DNA from: Streptomyces sp. A1136
Lineage (GTDB): Bacteria > Actinomycetota > Actinomycetes > Streptomycetales > Streptomycetaceae
Length of the DNA stretch: 59,820 nucleotides
NCBI RefSeq assembly: GCF_004795055.1
Contig: NZ_SSBJ01000040.1
Coordinates: 1-59,820 of the forward strand
Direction of reading: 5' to 3'
Shown here: positions 26,305 through 35,642 of the stretch, one piece after another
How the letters are laid out: every line of letters begins with the position of its first letter
How positions within the stretch are numbered: position 1 is the stretch's first letter
Notes under the pieces: model-generated
Told to the model about the DNA's origin: nothing
The model's database searches: none
Seen by the model: the letters and a program-made list of their open reading frames with translations, nothing else
Position numbers and translations under genes: made by a program

Positions 26305-26611
26305 CCCGCCTCCCTGCGCGGATTGGAGAACTCATTTCCAACCAGCACCACGAGCAACCCGGCGAACCTCTCCGGTCACAGCACTAGCCACCATGGTCGG
26401 CTTGTGGTGGTCGAGACCCGGCTACTGCAAGACGGCCGGGAACGACTCGCGCGCAGTCTCGCGCGAGTGGTGCCTCATGCCCAGGCCCTTCCGCCTCGGC
26501 ACCCACGTCCCGCAGCGACTTCTTCGGCGATCGGGGCGGCGCCTGAGGACGACCGAACCCGGCATGGCTGGGTCGGATGCCGTGGCTCCACCAGGCCGCC
26601 AGGGGATGCCG

Positions 26612-27043
26612 TCAGCTTCGCTGAGGCTCCACCATCATGGCCCTTCCCATGCGCTTGCCCTGTGCGTCGAAGACACCGATCCGGACCGCGTCGGTGGCAC
26701 GCTGAGGCCACTGCGTGTACGCCTCGCCGATCGCCTGGGCCTGCGTGTCGGGATCGTCCTTCTTCGGATTCAAGTCGGTGTGGATGTAGGCGTACACGGC
26801 GTCTCCCTCCACCACGCGCTGCACCGCCTTCACGTGGCTCACGACGGACCGGTCCGGGTTGTTTTCGGAGGCTGCCCACGCCTTGAAGAGATCACCGTCC
26901 CTCGCCTCGTCTTGGAGGTAGAACCCGTGGGGCTGGCGCGTAAGGCGGTCGGGTACGGCGAGGTCTCCCTTCGGATGGTCCTCCAGTGAGCATCCGGCCA
27001 GTGCAAGGAGGGATGCGGTCAGCAGCAGACGGCGTGCGATCAA
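26612..27043 (-). CDS. predicted lipoprotein
   Basis: 143 residues from TTG 27043 (GAGGAG six bases upstream). The N-terminus RRLLLTASLLALAGCS is a lipoprotein signal with lipobox L-A-G-C, so the mature protein starts at Cys18 and is anchored outside the membrane. The mature part has alpha/beta character with VVSHVKAVQRVVEGDAVYAY and DAVRIGVFDAQGKRMG. No family is recognised. The secreted protein gene 75 bases upstream is on the same strand, but a terminator hairpin lies between. Confidence 0.75.
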   Translation of the reverse strand: MIARRLLLTASLLALAGCSLEDHPKGDLAVPDRLTRQPHGFYLQDEARDGDLFKAWAASENNPDRSVVSHVKAVQRVVEGDAVYAYIHTDLNPKKDDPDTQAQAIGEAYTQWPQRATDAVRIGVFDAQGKRMGRAMMVEPQRS

Positions 27044-27071
27044 GGCGGGCTCCTCGGGTCCAGGAATGGGA

Positions 27072-27103
27072 GAGCCCCCACACCGTAGTCAGCGCGGGGG
27101 CTC
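27072..27103 (-). terminator. hairpin terminator of the secreted protein gene
   Basis: GAGCCCCC and GGGGGCTC pair around a 16-base loop, 16 bases past the stop of the gene at 27119. Confidence 0.55.
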
Positions 27104-27118
27104 GGATGACAGTGGGTG

Positions 27119-27832
27119 TTACATGGTGAGTTCGTCGGCCTTGTCGCCCCAGTTCCCGCCGTACGGGTAGCTGTAGCTGTGCAGGTTTCCGAGGCATCCG
27201 CCCAGTGTGGTGATGATGGACGGGTCCGGCATGCCGGTGCGCCAGTCGTAGAGTGCCATGCCGCCGGACTCGTCGTTGTTGCAGGTGGACGACGCCTGGT
27301 CGCGGAAGGAGTAGTCGCCCAGGTTCTTCGAACCGTCACTGTAGAAGGTGAGCTGGCGGCCGTAGTACCAGATGTCGGCCCAGATGCGGGTGGAACCGAA
27401 CGGGGCGTAGGCGGTGCCGTCACCGTCGACCGCGATGGCCATCGAGCCGGACTTGTTCGGTGCGCCCTTCTTCACCGTCAGGTCGGATCTGCCTTCGGGC
27501 GCCTCGGGGATCGCGTACTTGGTCCCTTTCTTGGCCTTCTTGTAGGAGTTGGTGGCGGCCTTCTCCTCGTCTTCGGTGTCGAAGCACTTGACGGTGAGGT
27601 CAGGGTATTCGGCGCAGTTTTTGGCTGTGTCCCAGCCGTTCTTGGTCAGGTTGATCTTCTTGCCCTTGTACGTGGCGAAGATGTCACCGGTCTTCTTGGT
27701 ACCGGCCCGGTCGGCCTGCTCCTTGGCTTGCTCTGCGGCGGGGTCGACGGTGTCGGCACTGGCGACCTGGGCTCCGGCGAACACGAGCAGCGCGGCGGCG
27801 AAGGGTATGGCGATCTTTCCGGTCTTCAACAT
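27119..27832 (-). CDS. secreted protein of unknown function
   Basis: 237 residues. The signal peptide MLKTGKIAIPFAAALLVFAG ends at AQVASA-DT. The mature part begins with a charged helix (AAEQAKEQADRAGTKKTGD), then a lysine-rich region and an aromatic C-terminal domain (TRIWADIWYYGRQLTFYSDG, CNNDESGGMALYDWRTG) with four cysteines that could form disulfides. GGAGAC precedes the ATG. No family is recognised. The hairpin after the stop fits a single-gene transcript. Confidence 0.75.
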   Translation of the reverse strand: MLKTGKIAIPFAAALLVFAGAQVASADTVDPAAEQAKEQADRAGTKKTGDIFATYKGKKINLTKNGWDTAKNCAEYPDLTVKCFDTEDEEKAATNSYKKAKKGTKYAIPEAPEGRSDLTVKKGAPNKSGSMAIAVDGDGTAYAPFGSTRIWADIWYYGRQLTFYSDGSKNLGDYSFRDQASSTCNNDESGGMALYDWRTGMPDPSIITTLGGCLGNLHSYSYPYGGNWGDKADELTM

Positions 27833-27992
27833 GTCTCCAAGAATTCTGGTCAGATGGAATGAACTCACCACCCTACTAACCGCGTTGGGAGTCACCAAGG
27901 AGATTCCACAGGCTGGGACAGGAGTGGAATGAGGTCCACCAGTTTGGCAAATTGGTGCGGCGGGGTATAGAGCGCGGCGAGGGGGCAGCGAC

Positions 27993-28162
27993 ATGAAGCA
28001 GCCCCGAATTTTCCACGCCCACTTCCACCTCCCGCACGACGCCCACCCCGACCTGTACGAGCAGCTCCTCGCCCTCGCCCAAGACATCACCCCGCGCGTG
28101 CAAGCGAAGCCGCCCGAGCAGCCAACCGTGACCTGACCCGCGCCCTCAACCAAAAGAGCTGA
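27993..28162 (+). pseudogene. N-terminal fragment of an ImpB/MucB-type (Y-family polymerase-like) protein
   Basis: The frame RIFHAHFHLPHDAHPDLYEQ then LLALAQDITPRVQAKPPEQP resembles the first strand and helix of actinobacterial Y-family polymerase-like proteins, where V-D-L-T-x-A-L follows. Here DLTRALNQ appears one frame over after a stop at 28134, so there is an indel and then truncation. Tentative. Confidence 0.4.
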
Positions 28163-28215
28163 CGCGTCTTCACAGGCTTTTGCGGGCACTCGCCTGCGAT
28201 GCCACGTCATTTCGA

Positions 28216-29513
28216 TCACCGTTTGAGTGCTCCGGGCGGCGGGCCCAGGCGGTGGCCGTACTCGGTCAGAGCGAGTTTTCCGGTGCCCCGGGTCGGTGTC
28301 GAAGCATCGATAGACAGAGGGTTCAGCCCCAAGGCGCCGGCCAGGTTGGGCGCGAGGTCGAGGAGTTCCCACATCCATTCGTCGGCGTCTTCCTCGGTGT
28401 CCACCCGGTTGGCTGCCAGCGCGGCGCGCCGCTGCTGCTCGCACGCGAGAGTCCTCCCAGTTCCAGGTGCTGCACATCCTCGTCGGGGAAGTAGCCGAAG
28501 CGGCGGACGACGACGCCATCCTCGGCGATCAGGATCGCTGAGCCGTCCTGCGAGGCGCTCCACCAGTAGGCCTGCGCGCGACCGAAGCGAGTGCTGAGTC
28601 GTTCGCACGCTTCGAGGACCTCGTTCTGGCGTTCGGTTGCGCTGGGATCGCACCAGGAACCCACCACCAAGGTCCAGCCAGCGAGCTCAGGAGTAACGAA
28701 CACCCTGCGGTACACATCGAGCGGATCGGCGTCGAGGCCGCCATGGCTGTCGATGTCCGCGGCATACACCCCGACGGCGAACGGGACCGGACGCGGTTGC
28801 GACAGCCCGAGCATCTCCATGACACCGGCCTGGTCCCCGGTAGGCACCGCGATCCAGGAGAGGAAGCAGCAGGAGAGCGGAACTGGTGCGTCGCCGGCGA
28901 TTTCGATCCTGGCCAGCCGCTCCAGTGCCGCGATGTCACGGGCACTGATCACCGCCTCGCCGCCGATCTCCGCCAAGGCCTCCAGAGCACCCGCACGCGC
29001 CGCCCCGGGACCGTCGACGCGGACCGCCTGGAGCAGCGGCACCACGGCGGTTCCCCACGGCGAGAACGCCTGAACCGCAGCCTGCCTGACCTTCGCGTCC
29101 CGGTCACCCAGCAGCGGCAACACATGTCGCGCGGCAGCGGGCACGTGGCTGCTCCAGCGGCTGATCGCTGTCACAGCGGCACGCCGCAGGGTCGAATCGT
29201 CAAGCAGGAGGGCGTCAACGTAGCCGTGCAGTGCCGCCGCGCCGAATCCGGCGAACGCCCGCAACAGCCGATGAGGCGCTTCTCCTGGTGCCGAGGTCTG
29301 CAGGGCGCAGAGCACCGCCTCGAACGCCTCCGTGCCCATGCGGTGCAAGACGGCCAGCATGACTGGCTCGCTCACGGGCGAGGCCGGTTCCTGCAGTTGC
29401 CCGATCAGTACTGGTAGGGCCTCGGCCCCCAGTTCAGCTACGGCAGTGGCGGCGGCATCCCGTTCTGTCAGGTCATCGGCCCCGAGAGCGAGAACCAGTT
29501 CGAGTGTGGTCAC
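28216..29513 (-). pseudogene. HEAT-repeat protein, C-terminus in another frame
   Basis: From ATG 29513 about 345 residues: HEAT-like helical pairs in the first 200 (HVLPLLGDRDAKVRQAAVQA, ARAGALEALAEIGGEAVI), then a beta-rich domain (GWTLVVGSWCDPSATERQN, EDGVVVRRFGYFPDEDVQ). Near 28450 the natural continuation CEQQRRAALAANRV then DEDADEWMWELLDLAPNL-like sequence and KLALTEYGHRLG lies in the next frame. The C-terminal domain looks like an immunity-type domain of Streptomyces. One indel, real or a read error, breaks it. Confidence 0.65.
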
Positions 29514-29729
29514 GAGCGCACGCTAGCCGGTCGCACTGACAGGGCGGCTCCAGCAGCTCGCGAGGACCTGCTCTGGGGCTGCTCGACCCCTACGCATCAT
29601 CTCGAACGGCCCGACCAGCGCGTACAGGAGCCCGAAGCACCAGGCGCTTCGTACTCCAGTCATACTTCGTGATCAGGCTCGAGGGCTCACGGGGGCGACT
29701 CGCCTCGGCCGGATCGCAGGGGGAGACAG

Positions 29730-30146
29730 ATGAACGAGCGCACGGTCATGCTGAACATGCTCGCGCAGGACCTGCGCCCGATCGAGCAGGGTGTCGAGTG
29801 GTTCGAAGCCCTGCCAGCTGACAACCAGTTCGAGGTCCTGCGGGAGCTGGGCGGACACTGTTTGCAGGCCCGCGCAACGGAGGAGGACGGGCCCGAGAGC
29901 GTTCGACGCGCCGGCCTTCGGCCGACGCATACCCCCGCGGTTTTGATCACGCGTGGGCAGCTCAACGTGCAGTTGGAAAAGATCATCAATCTGCCGCAGG
30001 ACGAGCGGGTGAAGTCATTTCGGCTGCTGGTCGCGCTGCTGGGGGTGTCGGACGAACGTCGCCGGGAGCGGTTCTGCGCCCCCTGGTGTGGTCATGCTTG
30101 GCACCAGTTGGCGAGTGGAACCGATCGAGGAACGGGTACCGCGTGA
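29730..30146 (+). CDS. DUF5958 family protein
   Basis: 138 residues, intact, with GGGGAGA upstream. The core GLRPTHTPAVLITRGQLN and the end RRRERFCAPWCGHAWHQL (C-x3-C-G-H-x-W-H, a likely metal site) define the family. A second member with the same motifs is at 59184-59597. The family is abundant in Streptomyces and of unknown function; the setting among immunity-like genes is suggestive only. Confidence 0.75.
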   Translation: MNERTVMLNMLAQDLRPIEQGVEWFEALPADNQFEVLRELGGHCLQARATEEDGPESVRRAGLRPTHTPAVLITRGQLNVQLEKIINLPQDERVKSFRLLVALLGVSDERRRERFCAPWCGHAWHQLASGTDRGTGTA

Positions 30147-30152
30147 TCATCA

Positions 30153-30386
30153 ATGGTTGTGTGGACTTTTGAAGATGGTGCTTTGGCCGCCAGCCATGGC
30201 GTAGACCCTGCTCGTTGGCGGGCGATTTTAGACCAGGTCATGGCCCAAAATTCAAGATCTTCCATCCCAATTTTTGAACGCACCTTACTCGGCTCGCGTA
30301 TCCAAACGGCCGGATCCCTACTGCAAGTCGTAGCCTGCCGGGCTATATACGGGCCAGATCCCTGGTGTCGCTCGATCCAGCGATAG
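30153..30386 (+). CDS. short unrecognised frame in lower-GC DNA
   Basis: MVVWTFEDGALAASHGVDPA, then RWRAILDQVMAQ looks like the start of a real helical protein, but after residue 35 coding character fades. The stretch 30150-30420 is visibly richer in A and T than its surroundings, so it may come from a different source. No function is offered. Confidence 0.25.
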   Translation: MVVWTFEDGALAASHGVDPARWRAILDQVMAQNSRSSIPIFERTLLGSRIQTAGSLLQVVACRAIYGPDPWCRSIQR

Positions 30387-30749
30387 GGCCACACATTTTG
30401 CACTCGCTACGGTGGCCCGCACTGGCGCTGAGCTGCATCGGCTCGTACACACCCGCCGTGCACCACGGGTACTCCCTGAGAGGACTCGCTCTGTGTGACC
30501 TGCTGTGCCGCCCTGCGGGAAGCCCAGCAGAAGCCAAGCCAGACCGGAGCCTGAGCTGACGGAGTCTTCTGGTCCAGGAACGTGCAGTGAACCCCGTCTC
30601 CGGGATGCCACTCCCCCACCGGCCCCGCCGTGTCCCCGTGTGGCACCGGGGCACCGGGACCAGGCCACTGCGGTCGTATCGGCGGGACACGCACCAGTCA
30701 CCCGAGCCGGCGTACGGGACCCCGTACCGGACCACCCCACCCATCGACG
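30387..30749. other. no gene seen
   Basis: No frame with coding character; possibly recombination debris joining the low-GC stretch to the regulator remnant. Confidence 0.35.
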
Positions 30750-30960
30750 TCGGCGCGACGGCACTGGCCGGCCCGCCAGAGTCACCCGCAGGCCGCCCGA
30801 CCCCGACCGGAATCGCTCGATCACCCGTACCTGGCCGAGCACCGCCAACGTGGCCGTTCCCGGCGCGTCAACGAAAGCACCGATGCCCCGAACTCCCCGG
30901 CCGTCAGGGTGGCCAGTTCGTCGGCGTCCGCATCGGTGGACCAGCCGGACAAAGGACCGC
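30750..30960 (-). pseudogene. degenerate copy of the subtelomeric HTH protein
   Basis: The frame VLGQVRVIERFRSGSGGLR matches VMGEVRVIDRFRSGSGGLR of the protein at 2135-3460, and the DNA around it matches further on in shifted frames (LVHRCGRRRTGHPDGRGVRG against the SGWSTDTDADTVAELV region). It is a frameshifted piece of the same gene family. Confidence 0.6.
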
Positions 30961-31155
30961 ATCCCCCGCCGCACCGCACCGGACAGAGGCGTTCGGAGAT
31001 CGCCGCCGCCCTTGCCGCCGGGCAGCAGTGGCAAGGGTCGGCCAGCCGTCACCGGGGGCTCCCTCGCCGCCCGCTACGGTGTCAGCACCCGCACCGTCGA
31101 ACGCCGCATCGCCAAAGCCCGCGCCGGCAACTGGCCGGAAGCTCGACTTCGCCGG

Positions 31156-31413
31156 TTACCACCAGCCGTTGCGGGAGCGCCAGATCGGGGTGGGCTGACC
31201 CGTGATCTTCCTGTGCTCCACGACGCCCAGGATGTAGTAGACCTTCCCGAGCCACCAGATGGCCCATGCTTCGGCCACCAGTAGGTAGGCACACAATTTG
31301 ATCATGCCGGAGATGAGACCGGCTCCGCCCTTGCGGCTGGAGCCCGGGGTGAGCCGGGCGGAGCCTCCGATGGACAACGGACCCGGCAGTGGAAGGGACC
31401 AACGCAGTCGCAC
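31156..31413 (-). CDS. small membrane protein
   Basis: 85 residues from GTG 31413. It begins VRLRWSLPLPGPLSIGGSAR, a pattern common in small Streptomyces proteins, and has one long hydrophobic segment (SGMIKLCAYLLVAEAWAIWW then LGKVYYILGVV). The same frame runs open upstream into the nuclease remnant, which is probably accidental. Function unknown. Confidence 0.5.
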   Translation of the reverse strand: MRLRWSLPLPGPLSIGGSARLTPGSSRKGGAGLISGMIKLCAYLLVAEAWAIWWLGKVYYILGVVEHRKITGQPTPIWRSRNGWW

Positions 31414-31589
31414 GATGTTTTTCCAGGGGTTGTAGTCGTCTCTCCGCTCCCGCCTCGGCACGGCCGGAGCGGCCTGCTTGCAGCGGCACCGCGGACGCCG
31501 GCTGTCCGGGCGCCGCGTGAGCGGTAGTGGGGCACAGCGGGCTGGGGGCAGGCCCAATGGCCCTGCCCCCAGCCCTTCAACGCCCGGCC

Positions 31590-31974
31590 TACGGTGCCGG
31601 GTGAACTCCACGTCCGTGCCGCCGCAGCCGGCCGCGATGTCCAGCAGCCGCTCCCGCTCCGCCTCGTCGACGGCCAGGCCCCAGCGGAGCTTGGTCGCGG
31701 TCCACTCCGCGCCGTAGCGGCACACGGCGTCCGGCGCCAGCGGCAGCCACTGGGCCGGGTCTTGGTCCGCCTTGCTCCGGTTCGAGCGAGCCGTCACCGC
31801 CACCAGCGAGGACAGCTGGCCCTGGTCGTTCGCGTACGCCTCCCGCCGCACCGGCGTCCACGCCGAGGCCCCGCTGTCCCACGCTTCGGCGAGCGGGACC
31901 ATGTGGTCGATGTCCAGCTTGGACGCCTCCGTGACGGTGGTGTCGTCGTAGCACGACCACCACACCCCACCCGT
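31590..31974 (-). pseudogene. HNH/DUF1524-type nuclease, C-terminal fragment
   Basis: The frame GGVWWSCYDDTTVTEASKL then DIDHMVPLAEAWDSGASAW carries the D-H-x-V-P-L motif of secreted DUF1524-like HNH nucleases (the His is the general base), followed by REAYANDQGQLSSLVAVTA and NRSKADQDPAQWLP. The signal peptide and N-terminal half are missing; the frame is joined to an IS630 remnant at 31974. Confidence 0.7.
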
Positions 31975-32560
31975 TACTGAGCTTGTAGTCGTGGTGTCGT
32001 CAGTGTGAGTCCGGTTCCGGTGAGGCATCCGTCGATGATGTCGCTGCGGTATTGGATCTGGCGGAGGCCGTGTCGGAGTCGGCGCATGAGGTGGTCGGGG
32101 TCGGTGAAGGCGGTGTTCGCCTGGCTGGTCCGGCGGAGGATGGACCAGATGCCTTCCACCGGGTTGAGGTCGGGTGCGTAGGGCGGCAGATGGTAGGCGG
32201 TGATCCAGTCGTGTGCGTCGATGAAGGCCCGCATGCGGCGGTCTTTGTGGACATTGAGGTTGTCCCATACGAGGACGATCGGTCCGCCGAGCTGCTGGTG
32301 GGCGGCGATGAGGAGGTCGCGGTACTCGGTCCAGGCGAAGCTCTTGCGCCCGCCACTCTTGTGGTCGGTATGCCGTTTGGGCCGGTAGACGAGGCGGGAG
32401 CGTTCGCCGGGCTTGTAGCAGCACATTGCCGCGATGGAGAAGCGGCGCTGGGAGCGTCCGCGGACCCGGATGACCGGTGTGGTTCCGCGTCTGGCCCAGG
32501 TGCGGGAGGTCGGCGGCGTCATCGAGAATCCGGCTTGTCCGCCCCATGGCGCTCAGCTGC
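31974..32560 (-). pseudogene. IS630-family transposase, C-terminal part
   Basis: The DDE_3 core is visible from GERSRLVYRPKRH to the end: LVWDNLNVHKDRRM (second Asp) and YAPDLNPVEGIWSILRRT (Glu). The N-terminal HTH half and first Asp are missing. Its end meets the nuclease fragment. Confidence 0.8.
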
Positions 32561-32607
32561 GGGGATGGTTCACTGGCTGGACAGCGTAAGGCCGCCGGGG
32601 AGGGTGT

Positions 32608-32991
32608 GTGGAAGAGCCAGGATTCCGAGTTCTGCTCACGGAGTCAGGAGACCGGAAGGCGGAGGCGATCCGTGCGATCCGAACGATCATCGGCCTCAGC
32701 CTTTGGAACAGCAAGCTCCTGCTGGACAGTGCGCCCGTAGCGGTCACAGAACCCGACTGGCTCGAAGCCGCCCAGGACGCGGCCGGTGCCCTTGAGGCCG
32801 CAGGTGCCCACGCGACGGTGCTATGCGACTGGTGCGACCGCACCATCACGCGAGAGGCTGGCCCGCTTGACCCGACCCCGTGCAGCGGGCCATGGCCTCC
32901 CGAGACCTGTCGAGCGAGTTGCCCACCAGCCACGGACTGGGTACGCCCACTGCTGACGGACTCACAGCCAGACCTGAGAGACACGCTCTAG
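32608..32991 (+). CDS. orphan ribosomal protein L7/L12 C-terminal-domain protein
   Basis: 127 residues from GTG 32608. Residues 5-72 read FRVLLTESGDRKAEAIRAIR, IIGLSLWNSKLLLDSAPVAV, then DWLEAAQDAAGALEAAGAHA: the strand-helix-helix pattern of the L7/L12 C-terminal domain, which in ribosomes recruits GTPase factors. The N-terminal dimer domain is absent. A C-x-x-C pair (LCDWCDRTI) follows, then a proline-rich tail. Such stand-alone domains are known in Streptomyces without an assigned role. Confidence 0.65.
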   Translation: MEEPGFRVLLTESGDRKAEAIRAIRTIIGLSLWNSKLLLDSAPVAVTEPDWLEAAQDAAGALEAAGAHATVLCDWCDRTITREAGPLDPTPCSGPWPPETCRASCPPATDWVRPLLTDSQPDLRDTL

Positions 32992-33024
32992 GTCCCGCCG
33001 GGAGCGTCGGCCGCTTCTCCAGTC

Positions 33025-33438
33025 TCAGGGGGAGCTGGCCGACGACCCATCGGAGCGAAGCAGGGCCCGCAACTCGTCGGGGGTGACAGGCCCCGGGTCA
33101 CGAACGGGCTGGCCGACATCGGCAGGCCAACTGGGACGGAAGCGTTCGACGAAGTCTGTGAAGTCGGTCCGCAGATACCGAGAGTCGGACGGCTTCAGCC
33201 GGATCTGCTGGCGGCTGTCTGTCCACCAGATCTCGAAATCGGCAACCGTGCCCTCCGCCGGCCAGTCTTCGACCTCGCTCGGCAGCAGCAGAACGTCGAC
33301 AAAGCCTCCGACGCTCAGGCCGATGTCCACGAAGATCCCGATCGCACCGGGCCTGGGAACCTCCACCACGGTGCCCTTGAAGACCTGCCCGAAGCGCAGG
33401 TCCCTCCGAATCCGAGTCCACTCGGCATCTGTCACCAC
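33025..33438 (-). CDS. S1-like OB-fold protein
   Basis: 137 residues. GQVFKGTVVEVPRPGAIGIF then VDIGLSVGGFVDVLLLPSEV is a five-strand S1-type RNA-binding motif (K-G-x-V, then G-x-F-V-D-I), followed by a domain with FEIWWTDSRQQIRLKPSDSR. Stand-alone S1-like proteins of this type occur near immunity-like genes in Streptomyces. Its nucleic-acid target is unknown. Confidence 0.65.
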   Translation of the reverse strand: MVTDAEWTRIRRDLRFGQVFKGTVVEVPRPGAIGIFVDIGLSVGGFVDVLLLPSEVEDWPAEGTVADFEIWWTDSRQQIRLKPSDSRYLRTDFTDFVERFRPSWPADVGQPVRDPGPVTPDELRALLRSDGSSASSP

Positions 33439-33536
33439 GAACAGATCATCGCACCTCCGTCCGTCTGCCTCAGCGGCACGGCACTGCCGTCATTTCTCGG
33501 GTTCTGGCTCACTTTCCGTGGAGTGATTACGAAGAG

Positions 33537-34124
33537 TCAGATCTTCGGAGCCATGCGATGGCGGTTTGGATGAGCGCGAAGCTTCGGCGAGGTGAGTTCC
33601 AGGGCCCGGTTGTCGCGTCCGGCGCTCATGTGATTGAGCCAGCGTTCGTACCAGTCGAGAAAGTCGGTGGCGGAGGAGACGTTGGGGCCCCAGTACCCGT
33701 CGCTGTTACCAATGAGGATACGGCCGGTGAGGGGTCCGGTCACCGCGATGAGGCATACGTCGGTGCAGCCCATCTCGATGATGTGGAGGAAGAGGTCGCG
33801 TCCGTGGCCCCTGGGGTCTCTGCCGTCAAAGCCGCGGGGTGTCCCTGGTTCTCCGCGCGGATTCATGACCCGCAGGGAACATCGCTCCAGCGGCATGAGG
33901 CCGTAGAACGGCGCCGCGCCTGAGCCGCCGATGTGCGTCAGGAACTGCCGATAGGCGTCGGGCAGGACGATGTCGTGCTTGGCCTCGAATGCAGCAACGC
34001 GTGCTTCCGCCAGCTTCGGTCCAAGGCGAAACTCGTGTTTCTCTTCTCCGAAGGAGTGGCTGCGCAGGGGTTGGAAAGGGATCGCGGCCAGCTTGCGACG
34101 CAGGCGGGGTATGCGGGGATCCAT
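33537..34124 (-). CDS. SMI1/KNR4 (SUKH) family protein
   Basis: 195 residues. Signature: LAEARVAAFEAKHDIVLPDA then YRQFLTHIGGSGAAPFYGLM, the opening helix and glycine turn of SUKH, followed by ILIGNSDGYWGPNVSSATDF and a closing tryptophan helix (LDWYERWLNHM). It is a likely immunity protein against an unidentified toxin. An ISL3 transposase remnant follows its start by 40 bases. Confidence 0.8.
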   Translation of the reverse strand: MDPRIPRLRRKLAAIPFQPLRSHSFGEEKHEFRLGPKLAEARVAAFEAKHDIVLPDAYRQFLTHIGGSGAAPFYGLMPLERCSLRVMNPRGEPGTPRGFDGRDPRGHGRDLFLHIIEMGCTDVCLIAVTGPLTGRILIGNSDGYWGPNVSSATDFLDWYERWLNHMSAGRDNRALELTSPKLRAHPNRHRMAPKI

Positions 34125-34167
34125 GGTGCATCTTCTCTCGTCCCCGTCACCCTATGGGTGGCTGTGG

Positions 34168-34557
34168 TCAGCTGGCCAGAAGAACTCTCTTCCTCAGGAG
34201 AGCGAAGCCGGCCCGGCCGAACATCTGGCGTTTGAGCATCTTGATCCGGTTGACGTGTCCCTCGACGACGCCGGAGTTCCAGGGCAGGGTGAGCCCGGCA
34301 ATGACGGCATCACGGTCACGTTCGATGCCTGCGGCCAGGGTGTGGAGGCTGGGGAGGTCGTCGCGCCGGACGGCGTCGAGCCACTGCGGAAGCCGTTCGC
34401 CCTGGCGCTCGGTGAGCATCTGGGCGAAGGACCGGACGTGAGTGGTGAGGGCGTCGAGTTCGGGGCAGTGGGCCAAGACTGCCTTGAGCCGAAGGTGGTC
34501 GATCTCCTCCAGCCGGGGCATTACTTCTTCCACGGGCCGAACTGTCAGCCACACCAC
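34168..34557 (-). pseudogene. ISL3-family transposase, C-terminal fragment 1
   Basis: Holds AHCPELDALTTHVRSFAQML and the diagnostic end WNSGVVEGHVNRIKMLKRQM (catalytic Glu in V-E-G-H-V-N), finishing RKRVLLAS. Together with the fragment at 35406-35640, same strand, it brackets the DUF6000 gene. Confidence 0.85.
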
Positions 34558-34736
34558 ACTGGGGGCGAATCATTTTCAGGCAGCTTCCGGAGGCCCCGCC
34601 CGCCCGACAAAGGTCACTCCGCGTGATGATTCACAGAAAGTGAGCCAGAACCATTTCTGGCTCTGGCTCATCTTCTGTGGAGCAATAACGCTGCGTGCTG
34701 TCGAAACCGTACTCATCCGACCTGCGAGAGGATGGG

Positions 34737-35342
34737 GTGGTGATCCGCTACGACCCCGAGATACAGGCTCTGTACCGCCGCTACTGCCTCCCGGCACGCC
34801 GCTACCTGAAGCTTGGCGGAGCAGTACTTCGCATGTCGCGCGAGGAGTACGAGCCGTTCGTTCATGCCCTGGCCGCTGATGCGAAGACTGTTTCCGACGC
34901 CGAGCTCACCGTCCTCTTCGAGGGCAGCTGGCGCGAGCGGCGGACCGCGGCATGGCTCGTCGCTGTTTCGCGCCGTGACCACTTCCGCGAGCGTCTGGGA
35001 GCGCTGCTGCTGAAGAGCGAGGTCTGCTGCGCGGGTGGGGCCTACTGCGTGGCTCTGGCGAGTTTCGGCACCACACGGGACGCCGACCTGATTGCCGCTT
35101 ACCTGGATCGCTACCTGCGTCGGCCCGACCTTGCCTACGACCAGCCGACGGCCATGGGGGCCCTGGCGTACACCGACTCCGTCCTGAACGGCGAGCTGGC
35201 CAACCCCTTCCTTCAGGAGGGCGGCCTGTGGCGGCAGTGGTTCAAGGACGCGCCCCACATGCAAGGCGATGACGGCATCTCCAACTATCTGGGCGGCATC
35301 CGCCTCGCCTGCGCCGTCATCGACGATTGCGCCAACACCTGA
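34737..35342 (+). CDS. DUF6000 family protein
   Basis: About 200 residues. The family core is clear: SWRERRTAAWLVAVSRRDHF, SEVCCAGGAYCVALASFG and DADLIAAYLDRYLRRPDL, then YDQPTAMGALAYTD; a helical repeat-like fold. The start is GTG 34737, preceded by GAGAGGA; a start at 34695 is also open. Members sit in immunity-gene clusters in Streptomyces; no activity is known. It lies between two ISL3 fragments. Confidence 0.75.
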   Translation: MVIRYDPEIQALYRRYCLPARRYLKLGGAVLRMSREEYEPFVHALAADAKTVSDAELTVLFEGSWRERRTAAWLVAVSRRDHFRERLGALLLKSEVCCAGGAYCVALASFGTTRDADLIAAYLDRYLRRPDLAYDQPTAMGALAYTDSVLNGELANPFLQEGGLWRQWFKDAPHMQGDDGISNYLGGIRLACAVIDDCANT

Positions 35343-35405
35343 CTGCATTTGATTTGTTCGCTTTCACAGGCTCTGGCTCGACGTCCGTGCCGCGGCCGCT
35401 CTCCG

Positions 35406-35640
35406 TCATGCCAGTAGGACGCGCTTGCGGAGAAGGTGGAAGCCCGCCCGCACATCTGGCGCTTGAGCATCTTGATCCGGTTGACATGCCCTTCGACCGC
35501 GCCCGAGCTCCAGGGCAGGGTCAATCCGGCGGTGACGGCGTCGAGGTCGCGGTCGATGCCGGCAGCGAGGGTGTGGAGGCTAGGCAGGTCGTCCTGGCGG
35601 ACGGCGTCGAGCCAGTCCGGGAGGCGCTCGCCCTGAGGGG
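35406..35640 (-). pseudogene. ISL3-family transposase, C-terminal fragment 2 (frameshifted)
   Basis: Matches fragment 1 over PSLHTLAAGIDRDLDAV and SSGAVEGHVNRIKMLKRQM, then loses frame after CGRAS; the expected end LLRKRVLLA is one frame over. It joins an IS630 remnant on the opposite strand near 35640. Confidence 0.8.
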
Positions 35641-35642
35641 CC

